DNA of 64,000 nucleotides, from assembly GCA_954871525.1 (NCBI GenBank), contig OX940870.1:5611501-5675500 (forward strand), in the 5' to 3' direction. Shown in pieces: positions 1 to 11,080 of this stretch (positions within the stretch are counted from its first letter, which is position 1; every line of letters begins with the position of its first letter). The DNA is from Parietaria judaica. Its lineage: Eukaryota > Streptophyta > Magnoliopsida > Rosales > Urticaceae. Under the pieces are notes generated by a model. It was given only the letters and a program-made list of their open reading frames with translations. It was not told the DNA's origin and searched no databases. The position numbers were made by a program, and so were the translations under genes.

Positions 1-2460
1 CGAAGATTAAACCAGTATGCATTCAACCATAAATTTTATCTAAGAACATAAAGATCTTCTCAATATGAAATTAATACCAACTTGAAAATAATATCGTATA
101 TAGTAGAGAGATACTTATATGGACATTGGCGTCGGCGACATAGAAATTTGCCAGAGAAGGAATCAGTAGCGGAGAGAAAGAGAGTACGAGAACTGCATAG
201 CGACCACATCGGTCTGAGGAGAAACGCGGCCACCGATTCACCGGAGTTGGCAAAGGAGTAGCAGAGGCGCTTCTGTAACGAAGAATCAAGAAAGGTTGAC
301 GTGAAAAAGGAATAACATGACAAAATCGGAAGAAAACTATATTACTATACATAAAGCAAAATAATCTAATCAACAATTTTAGTTTGTTTATTTTTTCTCT
401 TATTTATTTATTTTTTAAACTAAAGAATCAAATAAATGTATTTATAGTTTGGTCGTCTTCTCTTCAATAAGTTGAATAAATATTATAAAAAAAAAAACTA
501 AATTGCTCTAAGTCTAACTCATTAAAAGTTATAGGTTCATTTAATATAAACAAACACACTCTAAGTCTAAAATGTAGTTTTATATTTTTTTTAAAATATT
601 AAAAATAATTAAAGTTCTCAATTTATCCAATGCAAGTTTGAAGTGAAAAATTAACGATAAAAATATTTAAATTTAACAAATATGAGGTGATGCGTTTTAT
701 ATCTAATAATTTTTGCGGACATCGATCAACATCTATTTTCATTTGAATTTTGCAAAAAAATAAGAAAATATTTCACATTTGTTGACTTTAGATATTTTTA
801 TAGTCATTTTTATTCAAACTTTGTTGTCCCAAATAATCAAAATTTAAATATTTTTATTGTAATTATCCCTTAAAATTTACCATAGAAATACATTAGGCAT
901 AGATGATCATGAGTGCTGCGTTGGCATATTCCTCGATGATAATAATTCTAGCCTCGTGCACACGTATCTGCAAATTACACTAATACCCTCGTTGGATACA
1001 AAATGAATACAGTTATTTTAGATGATAATTGGTGGGTTTTTTAAGCGCGAAAAATATTATGCTCTCTCTCTCTGCGCAATTATTTATTTTCCACGTTCGG
1101 TTTTCATAAAGGAAGGGTGGAAGTTGCATTTATGAAAATTAATGGAGCAATTAATAATTCATGAAATCTATGTATAAAGGAATCAAAGGCAAAGATATTG
1201 GTATTAAATGTGGTGGTTGAGATGAGACTTGAAAGTTATGGAATCGTTTTCTTACTTTGTATTGTCTTTGCGGAGAGACAATAATAATACAAGTGTATTG
1301 AAATGGACGTTACAAACGAAGAGGATTCCGGGACCAAAAATAAGAGTTTCATTGTAGTGAAAGCTAGTGTTGTTTAGGAATTAATGAAACCCCTCGTTGT
1401 GACTGCCCATTTATTTTCCATTACTTCTCCTCTATAACCTTTTTTTTTTTTTTTTTTTTATAAACAAAGATGAGGCTATTTGTCAATGTTGTAATGTCAG
1501 TGAAGAAGTTCTGGTTGAATTCCATCAAACGTACCTGAATCAGGAATCCCTTCTTCTATCAATTTCCTAAGAGCAGATAGAAAGGATTGCAGGCTAGATT
1601 CAAGGTATGCCAGTTAATGCCTTCTCGATATATTCAGTTAAATAACTATACGCATTTGCGTCTATCGGATTTGAACACGTGATCTTATATTTTAAGCGAA
1701 TGATGTTGATACTGAGCAATTTTTCACAATAAAAAAAAAACTTAAAGTTCACATTCGGTGCCCGTAGTGAGTATTTCGAAATACATATGATCTCACTCGC
1801 CATTGACTTGTTCACGGATTGCTTGTTGCATGACTACGCCACATTCTGCAAGCTTTCGCAAGTTGACTGTCTCAGTCCGCGGAAGCCTCGATTAAGTGAA
1901 CTGGGGCGGGTATGTGTTTCGGTGCCACATACTTCAAGATGTGTCTAATAATGATTTTTTTCAATAGAAACTCCGCTAAAAATCCTTACAAGTCACACCT
2001 CCGCAGAACCAATCTAATGCGCACCCATCGGAAATCCAGTCTCCGGCTACCTCGGGTGCTATGACGTAATTATCTTACAAAATTAATTAGAAGAAACCGA
2101 GCTCAATTGATCTAAAGAAATAAAAATTGATATTCATAATTTCATATGTTCTGGATTTCCAAATTTCTTATCTTAAAAGGGGTGATATTGAATCCCACCA
2201 TCAAACTCTCACCAGTCATCACCCACTCAGCACAACCCCACCAAATAAAGGAAAGAAAATAAAAAGCCCAAAAGCCATAGTAAAACAAAATTAAGCCTCT
2301 ATTATAGAATTTATTTATTTATTAATTTACCATGGATATTCCTAAGAGGAGCTGCCAAAATTTATATGGCTAAATTATTCCTTACTTCCCAATGCAAAAG
2401 CCAAGAATGAGTTGTTAGTTAAGAGACCAATTAAACAATGACGAGATAATGCGTCGTCGT
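1..2460. other. AT-rich intergenic DNA, no supported gene
   Basis: Mostly A/T-rich sequence with homopolymer runs (for example a T run at 1441-1460). A GC-richer patch at about 130-320 has open frames on both strands but no ATG in the longer minus-strand frame. At about 1490-1590 the minus strand reads like a short piece of protein-coding sequence (residues SALRKLIEEGIPDSG) that ends in a stop; it could be a gene remnant. I could not assign either patch to a family. Confidence 0.5.
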
Positions 2461-2633
2461 TTTCCTGTATCACGAGTTTTTATTATCTACAGCACCGACC
2501 ATCATAATCATCATCGACCCTCATCCAAAGGTGTATCCAGCGATCCCCATCACTCGAACTTCACAATCACGATAATGCCCCCAGCAAAAGGAAGTAAAAA
2601 CCAAAAAAAAAAATCGTAATACCGAAACTACCC

Positions 2634-3500
2634 CTAGTCCTCGCCTTCCCCGTCGCTGGAGCGATGGTGGTTCACCTTCGCGAACCCCCTTACCACGCTC
2701 GCCGGCGCGTCGACCACCGTCGCCGACGACATCTCCATCTGGGAGATCCTCACCGCGCCGACGAGCTTCTCGGGGAGCTCGTCCTCCGCCTGGGCCTCGA
2801 CGAGGAAGCCCATGTCGATGGCGACGCTCGTCACGTAGCCCAGCGCGAGGTGGAGGATGGCGCTGGCGATGGCGGAGCTTCCGATGTCGACGTCGATCTC
2901 GAGGTAGTTCGGGCCCCGGTGGTAGTTGCACGTCAAGGCCTTCCCCAGCAGGCACGCGCTGTAATTCCCCACGGCCTTCTTCACGATCCACGGCCCCTTC
3001 ACGATCCGGTTCACGATCTTGAACCGCTGGTTCCGGAACGCGTCGTCGCCGTTGACGAACCGGCCGAGCAGCGAGCCCGGGGGGATCGGGTCGTCGGTCG
3101 CGAAGTAGAACACGGCGCTGTGCTGGTCCTTGCCGGGGACCTGGAGGTTCACGGCGAAGACGAAGCTCTTCATGCACTTGCCTAGGGCTTGGGAGCGCCG
3201 CAGCGCGGCCGCGACGCGGTTGTCGGGGCGAGCGAGGACGTTGTCGAGCTTGGCGGTGGATTTCAGCCAGTCGACGCCGATCGGAGAGAGGAGGTACTCG
3301 CCGGCGGGGGATTTCTGGCGCCGGGAGAAGTAGGCTTTGGAGCGGAGGGAGAAGAGGTCGCCGGGCGGGGAGGCCCAGCCGTTGACGCCGGTGTGGAGGT
3401 CCACGTGGCGGAGGGATCCGCCGTTGATGGTATCGTCCATCCAGTGCGCGGCGGTGGACACGCCGGAGCTCCGGCGATCTTGCTCAGTGGTTGTGCTCAT
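2634..3500 (-). CDS. DUF1336 (EDR2-like C-terminal domain) protein, single exon
   Basis: An intronless ORF encodes 288 residues. The start is the first in-frame ATG, at 3500 (MSTTTEQDRR); the frame stays open upstream to 3572 but without an ATG. The protein reads as a short, stand-alone DUF1336 domain, the module found at the C-terminus of ENHANCED DISEASE RESISTANCE 2. Seen directly: W-GGSLRHVDLHTG near the N-terminus, then SPAGEYLLSPIGVDWLKS, PGKDQHSAVFYFA, PIPPGSLLGRF, RFKIVNRIVKGPWIVKKAVG and GPNYLEIDVDIGSSAIA, all in the order typical of the family. The START and PH domains of full EDR2 are absent, so this is the short form. The biochemical function of such short forms is not known to me; lipid binding or membrane association would be inference. 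GC content is far above the flanks. Family assignment is firm, function is not. Confidence 0.9.
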   Translation of the reverse strand: MSTTTEQDRRSSGVSTAAHWMDDTINGGSLRHVDLHTGVNGWASPPGDLFSLRSKAYFSRRQKSPAGEYLLSPIGVDWLKSTAKLDNVLARPDNRVAAALRRSQALGKCMKSFVFAVNLQVPGKDQHSAVFYFATDDPIPPGSLLGRFVNGDDAFRNQRFKIVNRIVKGPWIVKKAVGNYSACLLGKALTCNYHRGPNYLEIDVDIGSSAIASAILHLALGYVTSVAIDMGFLVEAQAEDELPEKLVGAVRISQMEMSSATVVDAPASVVRGFAKVNHHRSSDGEGED

Positions 3501-3576
3501 GGCTTTTTCCGTCTGGTATTTGGGAATTTGGGAATTTTCAGAGTCAGAGAGAGAGAGTGAATGAGCAAACACAGTG

Positions 3577-3584
3577 TTATAAAG
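3577..3584 (-). promoter_or_regulatory. candidate TATA box of the DUF1336 gene
   Basis: On the minus strand the sequence reads CTTTATAACAC about 80 bases upstream of the ATG. A purine/pyrimidine-rich leader (GAGAGAGAG on the plus strand) lies between it and the start. The position is typical of a plant TATA box but the motif match is imperfect. Confidence 0.35.
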
Positions 3585-4182
3585 CGATAAAATAGGGATG
3601 CGTTTAGGTTACGGGGAATTGACGATTCTGCCCTTGACAATTTATTCTCTCTCTGCCAGCGATTTTTTGCTTTGTTATATTCGGGTTTTTATTTATTTAT
3701 TATTTTGCTTTATTAAATGACTGAAATCTTAGTAGAAAACCTTGGGATTTATAGATAAAATTTAGTGTTCACATGCCTTTTGGGAAGGATTTTTTTTCTT
3801 TCTTTCTGGTTCGTGAAATTCATTCGCACATTAAATAAAGTTGAAACTCATATCAAAGATTGACAGTAATAAGACAAAAAACTTTATGATAATTACGTTA
3901 CCCATTTAAATTCGATCGGACATTTGTATGACTCAGATGGCCTTGCAAATTACAATATTGTTTTCTTCTATTGGACAATTTGATTTGAATAAGGTCAATG
4001 AAACCATCACAAAAGCGTCATTTTCTAAAAGGACGTTATTATTTATTTCTGTCAAAAGAATTCGACAGGGACTACGTGAGAACTGAGACAATATTACCAG
4101 TCGCCGTTTTGTATTTTTAAGCTCTTCAAATAATAAATAATTTGCCATTATTGAAAAAGAAAATTGTGCTACATACATCTGA
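3585..4182. other. intergenic, nothing recognised
   Basis: AT-rich sequence upstream of the DUF1336 gene, ending at the short repeat at 4183. No ORF with coding character and no RNA gene seen. Confidence 0.4.
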
Positions 4183-4357
4183 ATCAAGGTTTTAAATACC
4201 GCTTGCCGATGTCGTTTCGCACTTTTAATTTTACGGATATATTACTTGTCGATTGGTATCTCATAGGTAAATCGATGGATATATCGTTTCGCATATCCTC
4301 CAAAAAAGATTTTCGATAGGCATGCCGATGGATATTCGAGAAATTTAATACCTTGAT
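4183..4357 (-). repeat. short dispersed element, copy 1 (inverted relative to 31225-31410)
   Basis: A 175-bp block begins ATCAAGGTTTTAAATACC and ends AATACCTTGAT, so it has short imperfect terminal inverted repeats. A second, diverged copy in the opposite orientation lies at 31225-31410, sharing the body (CGCTTGCCGATGTCGTTTCG, CATATCC and CGATGGATAT words). A MITE is the likely explanation. The target duplication is unclear: a 4-bp CTGA flanks this copy. A conceptual translation appears conserved between copies, but that only reflects the shared DNA. Confidence 0.6.
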
Positions 4358-4498
4358 CTGAATGAATAAAAATATATGTTTTGGACGGAAAGCACTTCTT
4401 TCTAGGGTAGGCATTAATTTGATATATTTTTAAGTCTAGCTTTTTGAAAGAGTAACTCGGAAGCAGTGTTTACGAGTTCGAATATCGCGACTGAGCAC

Positions 4499-6145
4499 TA
4501 GAGGTGTCAAGTGGGCCGGGTCAGCCTAGGCCCACCCGTCCCGACTCGTAAAAAAAGCGGGTTCACCCCGCCCCGCCCCGTTTTTTTGTGGGCCGGGCTA
4601 GACTCGCCCCTATCAAAAGGGTCAGGCTGGGTTATGCTTTTCTAGGCCCGCCCCAAACCCGCCCCGTCCCGTTCAAAAGCCCGCCCCGCCCCGAAGCCCA
4701 CATAAGCCCGCCCCGTGGCCAACTCGCCCCGCCCCGTTTAAAAAAGCCCACATAAACCATATTTTTACTTGTTTTACTGTTAATCTTTTTGGTATTAGTC
4801 GCTTTCAAATGTCATTGTCGTTTTTTGGTGCCCTAATAAAACAAGTAATCCACCATATCGTCAACTTTTATCCTTTTTTCTTTTACAACATTGACAATGT
4901 TTACTAATAATTCAGTCGTTTTGTTTTTGATATCGTTTGTAATTGTTATGTATCATTTGATAACTCTATTTCTATTTTATGGCAGTGACTGTGAGGCTCA
5001 TAAATGATTTATAAAAAATTATAATAAAAATATTATAATTAATATTATAAAAATAAAAAATTACTCTAAATATTTTATTGTTATAGAAATTAACAATTAT
5101 CTTTGTATTACATGATTTATTAATTTATTTTGTACATATATTTTACTAAATGTAGCTCTTAAATTTTTTAATTAATTTTTTAAAATTTATTAATCAAAAT
5201 TCTATAATCGATTATTCTCTAGTTTTAATTTTATTTTGAGAATGAATTAATCAATTACGACATTGCGTGATTTCATGTATAAAACATAATTTCTTAATTC
5301 ACTAGTTTCACCTTTACAATTTATAATTACTGGCCACGTTCATAAATCATTATTCTAATTTTATACTCAATAATTAATTTCAAAATCACTCATTATCATT
5401 TTATTATTCAATTAGCACTATCATATTCACTATTTAACATCTAAATCTTCAAATTCACGAATCAATTCAACGTTCATTAATTTTAAACTATCAAGTTATA
5501 ATTCGCTAATCAATTTCATAACTTACTAATCAATTTCATTATTCACAAGGTATAGACCTTCGGTTTGACGATTCACTAATCTATTTCGTATTAACATATT
5601 CATTTAGATTTTATAATTGATTAGTTTCAAGTTTCAACTTTAGAATTTATAATTATTAGTCACGTTTATTATTCACTATTCTAATTTTATTATTCACTAA
5701 TTAATTTCAAAATCACGTATTCTCATTTTATTGTTCACTTTCATGTTCACCATTCAATCTTTACATCTTGAAATTCATGAATCAATTCAACATTCATTCA
5801 TGCTATACTTTCAAGTTATAATTTGTTATTCATTCATTCATGTATTTACTCTCCGTTAAAATCCAACCCGTTTTGGTTTATGAAAAGCCCACAAAATTCG
5901 ACCCGTAAAAGCCCACTAAACTCGACTCGTAAAAGCCCACTAAATCGACTCGTAAAAAGCCCGCCCCGCCTCGCCCCGCGACATTGTGGGTTCGGTTTCA
6001 TGGGCCGGGGTGGGCCTTGATGCCTTTTCCAAAACCCGCCCCGCCCCGCACATTGAACGGGGCGGGTCGAGCCCGCCCCGTTTAACATGCGGGTTTAACA
6101 GGTTGTGGGCCGGGTTGGCCCACCCCGGCCCACTTGACACCTCTA
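4499..6145. mobile_element. non-autonomous hAT-type element, 1.65 kb
   Basis: Terminal inverted repeats begin TAGAGGTGTCAAGTGGGCC at both ends (left 4499, right end 6145 read on the minus strand). Flanking 8-mers are CTGAGCAC and CCGAGCAC, an 8-bp target duplication with one mismatch, as expected for hAT transposition. Both subterminal regions (about 4500-4750 and 5870-6145) are GC-rich and packed with CCCGCCCCG and GGGCCGGG words. The roughly 1.1-kb centre is extremely AT-rich with repeated ATTCACTA/TTCATTATTC words. No transposase ORF is present, so it would depend on a transposase supplied elsewhere. The single TSD mismatch suggests an older insertion than the copy at 36797. Confidence 0.85.
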
Positions 6146-6153
6146 CCGAGCAC

Positions 6154-7570
6154 TAACTAATTTACGAGTAAATCCAGAGTATCGTAAAAAAATTTAAAAT
6201 CAACACTGAATGGATAGTATGGATAGGATTTTCGCAACAATAATTATAGATTATTATTATTATTATTTAAAAATAATATTTATTTACTATTATTATATTA
6301 TATAACATGTATATATGTTGAACACGTGTTATGCGGGTTTTCTTGCGATTCGGTTACGGGTTTTCACACTGCGGGTTCGGTTTTGGTACGGGCTACCAGA
6401 ATCCAACTACGATTTTAGGTAAAGCGATATCTTAGTGTCCGTTTTTTTTCTTTCTTTTTTTCGCGGGCTTCTGACAGGAAGGCCAGCTTTTGCACTGCCT
6501 GGAGCAATAAATTGATTAACATAGGAACCAAAATTGTGAATTTTATTTATCCACCAGAACCTCAAAACATTTAATACTTTTGATATTTTCAATGAGTAGA
6601 TTTCAGTATTGCTTTTATTGAGCAACAAGATTTGGAAATGAAGAAAGTCAGACCAGATAATGGCATAAAACCAGGACAGTTAAGTCGGTAAATTAGAACA
6701 AATTAAGTGTTTGACTTTGTGGGTCGCGTTGACCGGCGAAGAACGCTACAAGTGGCACAGAAAACGTTTGGATCTGTTGAGTCGCGCACGCGTGAGAGGA
6801 CCAACACGTGGCGTCACCGTCGACCCACTTTTACCGTCACGTATTTGGAGTGGTCGTGCTAATTGTGTACCAAGTAAAATCCAACTCGATACCAACACCG
6901 CCCGAAACCTTCATCATGCACCAATGATTTATCAACCGCAACTTTCACGTTAAATAATAATACTCCCATTATTATTTTTTTGAAAAGTTTCCCTTATTTT
7001 ATTAGCTATCTGCTGCGTGACGATCTTTCTTTGGTTAACTTATGACTTGGCGTTATTCTGCTTAGAAGCTCGAGAGGTCCTTTAAGAAAGGAAACGGCAA
7101 GAAAAGAAAGAAACAAAAATGTGAATCAATAAGTAAAAAAAGAGTAGAGCGCAATCCTTCATTGCTTGGAAAATAATGTGTTGATGGAATATTCTTGAAA
7201 TTGTCCAAATAAATACACGGTTAATCGTATTAATATAAAAAGATTCAGTCGATTTCTTTTAAATGAAAAACATCTGTATTTCAAAATTCGTATTATAGAA
7301 TTCTGGAGTTAACCATGCTTAGTGTGAAACGATCGTAAGAAGTATATAAGAAGACCCCATCGATTCAATGATTTAATTACATTTTTGTAGGTCAATAATA
7401 TTGTCCAAACTTCTTTATTAATCGAAAATGGTAATCTCTATGTCCTTTTTTTTTTCCTCGTAGTTCCATTTTCTCTTTGTCTTTCTCTTACTCGCTCACT
7501 TCTTCTAGCTCTCAGACAGAAACCCCAACTATTTTTTATATAGAAGTTTGTATTGAAGAGCTAGATTTTT
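6154..7570. other. intergenic; GC-richer patch with G-box and W-box-like words
   Basis: Mostly AT-rich. At 6711-6860 there is a GC-richer patch with TTGACC, TTGACT and a CACGTGG core (near 6806) that could be regulatory. An open frame there begins at TTG only and has no family resemblance. At about 7440-7530 a CT-rich run resembles a plant 5' leader in front of the small ORF at 7571. Confidence 0.35.
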
Positions 7571-7732
7571 ATGGCTTCCGGTGAACATTCGGGCTGGAGC
7601 GGGCCTTTCATCAGGCTTTTCTCAAAAACTTTGGCGGAAAATGAAATATGCGACGTAACTCGAGCCCTACGGGGTCTGTCAGATTCTCAAGTATCGCGAT
7701 TACATCATCGTAAGATTCAACAGAGAAACTAA
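7571..7732 (+). CDS. small ORF, hypothetical 53-residue protein
   Basis: An ATG-initiated ORF starts MASGEHSGWSGPFIRLF and ends at TAA (7730-7732). Composition is balanced and coding-like (FSKTLAENEICDVTRAL, then LSDSQVSRLHH), with no transmembrane segment or signal peptide. A CT-rich leader and a TATATAG word lie within 130 bases upstream, compatible with a transcribed unit. It could also be the first exon of a gene whose later exons I could not find, or a chance or relic ORF. I do not recognise the protein. Confidence 0.3.
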   Translation: MASGEHSGWSGPFIRLFSKTLAENEICDVTRALRGLSDSQVSRLHHRKIQQRN

Positions 7733-8261
7733 TGAACAAGACAGGCTAGAAATATAATTGATGGGACCAAAACTAGTTAAGTTGTGGTTTGGCTAGAGTG
7801 GCCTCGACAATGATTGAAAGCCACAGCTTCTATGTACTTCTCTCTATCCATCAAAGCTGCTTTTTGGTTGTTGCGTAGAGTGGACAACATTACAGCTCAA
7901 TATGAGATGGCTCGTCACTAATTTAACGTTCATAAAGGGGTCGATCTTGTGGAATCTTTGTTCGCAGAATTAATGAAATGAAACACAAACATTTATTGGC
8001 TACCAACAACCAACTTGCATTCAATTATTATTTTTCTTTCTAAAAAAATGTCCATTTTGTGTGTGTATACTCGGTTATATTTTAAAGTTCCTCCCAAACC
8101 AAAGAATAAAAAATCACAATTAATCCTTTTCTCAAAACTAGGAAGCTGATCTTCATGCATCAAATTAAGAAGATATGTTAAGACATATCATACTCAGAGC
8201 CTAAGAGAAGATTGACAAAGTTACGGATTTTATCTTCTAAGACCAAAAATGTATTTATTAT

Positions 8262-8385
8262 CTATATAAAATACGAACATGCAAACCAAAAAAATCAATA
8301 CCTTTCCCATTCGAACTTATCGATATAAAAATACCAGGATGCAAACCAAAGAAATCAATACCATTTCTCATTCGAAGTCATAAAA
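8262..8385. repeat. 60-bp direct tandem duplication, two copies
   Basis: The segment containing GCAAACCAAA-AAATCAATACC followed by CATTCGAA occurs at 8281 and again at 8341, exactly 60 bases apart, with a few mismatches. A TATAAAATAC-type word precedes both copies. Confidence 0.7.
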
Positions 8386-8579
8386 CTTCTACGGCGAAGG
8401 CGCTGTCGCCGGTCTTTGCAATTGATGGTAATCTCTAATAACTTTATTGCGTAAGCACAACACAGTGGAAACTTGAAGCTGAACTCCTCCAAGTTCTTGA
8501 TCAAGACATCCTCAGACTTACATTTCCCTATACACACTAATATACAAAGTCAAATCTGGCCGATCTTCATAGTGTTATC

Positions 8580-9289
8580 AAAAATTTACTTCTGATCAAT
8601 AGACATGCATTGGATGAATAATGGTTTGTGCATTTTCGTACAGAGCTCTTCAAAACTTATAAGTACTACTTTTAAGTAGCATTGAGCCATTGACTTCTAT
8701 GTCTAACTAAGGCTTGTGCAACTGTACGTTTTTCGATTCGTGTTCAGAAACTTGGAAAATTTGGTTTTTTCTTTGGGCAAACTATTTATAGATAGTATGC
8801 AGTTTTAGATAAAATAAGAATTAGTGCATGTATTAAGGTTGTAACTGTGCTTTGCTTGATACTTTTCTTTGGTATTTAACTAGCTAGCTTCGTATCTTGA
8901 TCCTATGTCAGACTCTAGTAGCTTTTATTTAGAACTACGTTGTACTTGTATAGTTTAAGTATGTGTTAGATACAGGGAATTTCACCTTAATATCAATTGG
9001 CAAAACGGCAAGAACCCATAACTTTATGAATCATGGTATAAGTTAGCCCCTTCAGCTTTTATCTTTTTCAGGTGAGCAAAATCTTTAACATGTCCTTCCA
9101 AGATGATCATGGGGTTCTTTTTGGCTCACTCGTTTCGTCTTAGATTTTATTATTTTTGAACAGGTGACCTTAAAATGGGCTTAGTTCATATAGGGTTCCA
9201 CTCTAAAATCAATTAGGAGTAACTTAATACCTAATAGACATTGCTTATTTTTCATCCAATGCATGTCTATTGATCAGGAGTAAATTTTT
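8580..9289. repeat. 39-bp inverted repeat arms 632 bp apart
   Basis: The left arm (8580-8618) is AAAAATTTACTTCTGATCAA followed by TAGACATGCATTGGATGAA. The reverse complement of 9251-9289 is the same except for one base, 38 of 39 identical. No clear target duplication flanks the arms and similarity fades outside them. It may be a non-autonomous DNA transposon with short termini, or a local inverted duplication. Confidence 0.75.
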
Positions 9290-10151
9290 CTGGTGAAACC
9301 AAAAAGACAGACGCCATAATCTTCAATAAGCTCGATGAACTTACACTCATATACATCTACTTTCTAAGCGAAATTCGAGTTTTATATGCCTCTGGCCCTG
9401 TGGCTATAATCTTCCCTAGAGTAATTTAACTTCATATACTAGTAGCTTTGGAACTAACTTGCAATTATAGTATCGGTGTGTTAACAAAAGGGTTTACAAC
9501 ACAGCCCAAATCTTTAAAAGGAAGCACGGAAACACTGCTGCAAAAGTTTAAGTCCAAGTTGAGGTAGGGTGAAATACATACCATCATCAAAAGCAAGCGA
9601 GCATTCTTTAGCAATCCACATAGCTTTCAAAAAGCGATGATTTAGAAAATGTACAATAAGGCTCTAACTAGCAGAAACGAAGACCCGTTTCACTTGATTT
9701 AGTAAATATGGTTCATAAATACTTTCTCTTCACAGAGTCGGACTAAAAGGTGGTGAATCATGACTAAACCCGACTACCGAATTTCTAATAATTCAAATAC
9801 TATTCTAAATGTAGTTGTGAGATTGTGTAACTAGTTCATAGAGTCGTGTTCGTTTAACAAAATCAAATCAGCTTCAATCACCATTTATTCAAACAAGAGA
9901 ACCATTGGTATACAAATATATCCAACCAACAATCCAATTGAAGAGCGAAGACGACGTATAATTATCTAATAGAAGTGCAATATCCACACTGAATCGACTC
10001 AGTTCATTTATCCAAACAAAACTATTTTAGAACTCATACCAACACGAATCAAGAGTAGAAAACATCGATCACAAGCATTTATCGCTCTCGAATAAGCTAA
10101 TCAGTAAATACACAGTGACGAACAGATCAGGGTTTTGCACAAACCGGCTGA

Positions 10152-10395
10152 TCAGTGCGCTTTCCTCCTCTGAGGCTGCTTCTCCGTCGCTACTCTGTAC
10201 ATCCAATACACCTACAAACATAAACATCCAACGAAATCAGAGATCGTCTACGAGTGAGAGGAAATGTCGAAGGGTTGTGAAATTGGATTTGGAGGTTACC
10301 AGAGCGAAGACGTGAGCTGCGATGAGAATGACGACCACCAGAGGGACGGCTTCGAGAAACCATGGCCGCGACGGCGAGATTTGCTGGTCCACCAT
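10152..10395 (-). CDS. 51-residue single-pass membrane protein, two exons
   Basis: Exon 1 runs 10395-10300 and exon 2 10211-10152; the intron starts GTAACC and ends TTTGTAG. The 32 codons of exon 1 join in phase to 19 codons plus TGA. The protein begins MVDQQISPSRPWFLEAVPL, has one strongly hydrophobic helix at about residues 16-36 (VPLVVVILIAAHVFALVYW across the splice junction) and ends in a basic tail, KQPQRRKAH. No signal-peptide cleavage motif is evident, so a small single-pass protein with a polar N-terminus and basic C-terminus is inferred. Sequence style suggests a conserved plant micro-membrane protein; I know no function. It is divergent from the ABC1K gene with 685 bp between start codons. 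Confidence 0.8.
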
Positions 10396-11080
10396 TGTCG
10401 GAAACCAGAGAGAGATCAGATTTCTATCCTTTGGGTTTGAGGGAAACCAGGGTTTTAGATCTTCCTTCCTTCAACCTTTCCTTCGTCTGTACGAAACTCA
10501 CAAACTAGGTATAAATTTTTATCATTTTAATTTTGCGGTAAAATTTTAAGTTATGATAAAAAATAAAAAATAAAATTCTTGATAATTTTATTTACTTGGA
10601 TAAGTATTTTATTAAAAAAACGTATTAAAAATTTAAAATCACATAGAAAATCATACTAAATTAATTAAAGCTATCTATGAAATATTAAAAGTATTAAATA
10701 TCAATTTAATTAATGTATTACTACAAAATTTAAGATTTTGAAATGTTATATAATTTTTAATAAATTATTTTACAATTTAATGGTGAATATAAATAATTTT
10801 ACAATTTTTACAGCCTGTGATTTATCATTTTATCTTATTCTTTTTAATATAAAGAATTTATCATTTTATCTTAACCATAATCCATATCGGATTTTGAAAA
10901 GTACTGAAAAATAAAATAAAAATTGCAGAGCGTGACACGTGGCAGGCTCGTAAGCGTTGAGCAGACACGTAGTCGCTCTCTGGCTCGCATCTGCCTAAAT
11001 CGCGCCACACACCGCCGAGCTCCCACTCGCGCAATTCGCCGAACACCTTCTCTGCAATCCACATGCCTCCCTGAGCGCCA
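10396..11080. promoter_or_regulatory. shared divergent intergenic promoter region with G-box
   Basis: This 685-bp gap separates the start codons of two divergent genes. It is AT-rich in the middle (10500-10900) and GC-richer near the ABC1K start. A CACGTGGC word (G-box/ABRE core) lies at 10936-10943, about 140 bases before the ABC1K ATG. Assignment of the site to either gene is inference. Confidence 0.4.

Larger units (their letters stand above)
7733..10151. other. intergenic and probable 3' flank of the small membrane protein gene
   Basis: Apart from the repeats listed separately, no gene is supported. On the minus strand about 9520-9670 reads as roughly 50 coding-like codons (LKAMWIAKECSLAFDDG) ending in a stop, without ATG or splice context; it may be a gene fragment. 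The last few hundred bases probably include the 3' untranslated region of the minus-strand gene at 10152. Confidence 0.35.

Noticed and set aside
60..376. Two overlapping minus-strand ORFs at the left edge
   Set aside because: They begin at non-ATG codons, overlap each other in different frames and show no family. Could be an exon of a gene outside the window, but this cannot be shown.
2664..3564. Several plus-strand and alternate minus-strand ORFs over the DUF1336 gene
   Set aside because: GC-rich shadow frames of the real gene.
6711..6953. 80-codon plus-strand ORF
   Set aside because: TTG start, no coding character beyond GC content; region is more like a regulatory patch.
8355..8537. 60-codon minus-strand ORF
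   Set aside because: GTG start, overlaps the tandem duplication, no conservation signal.
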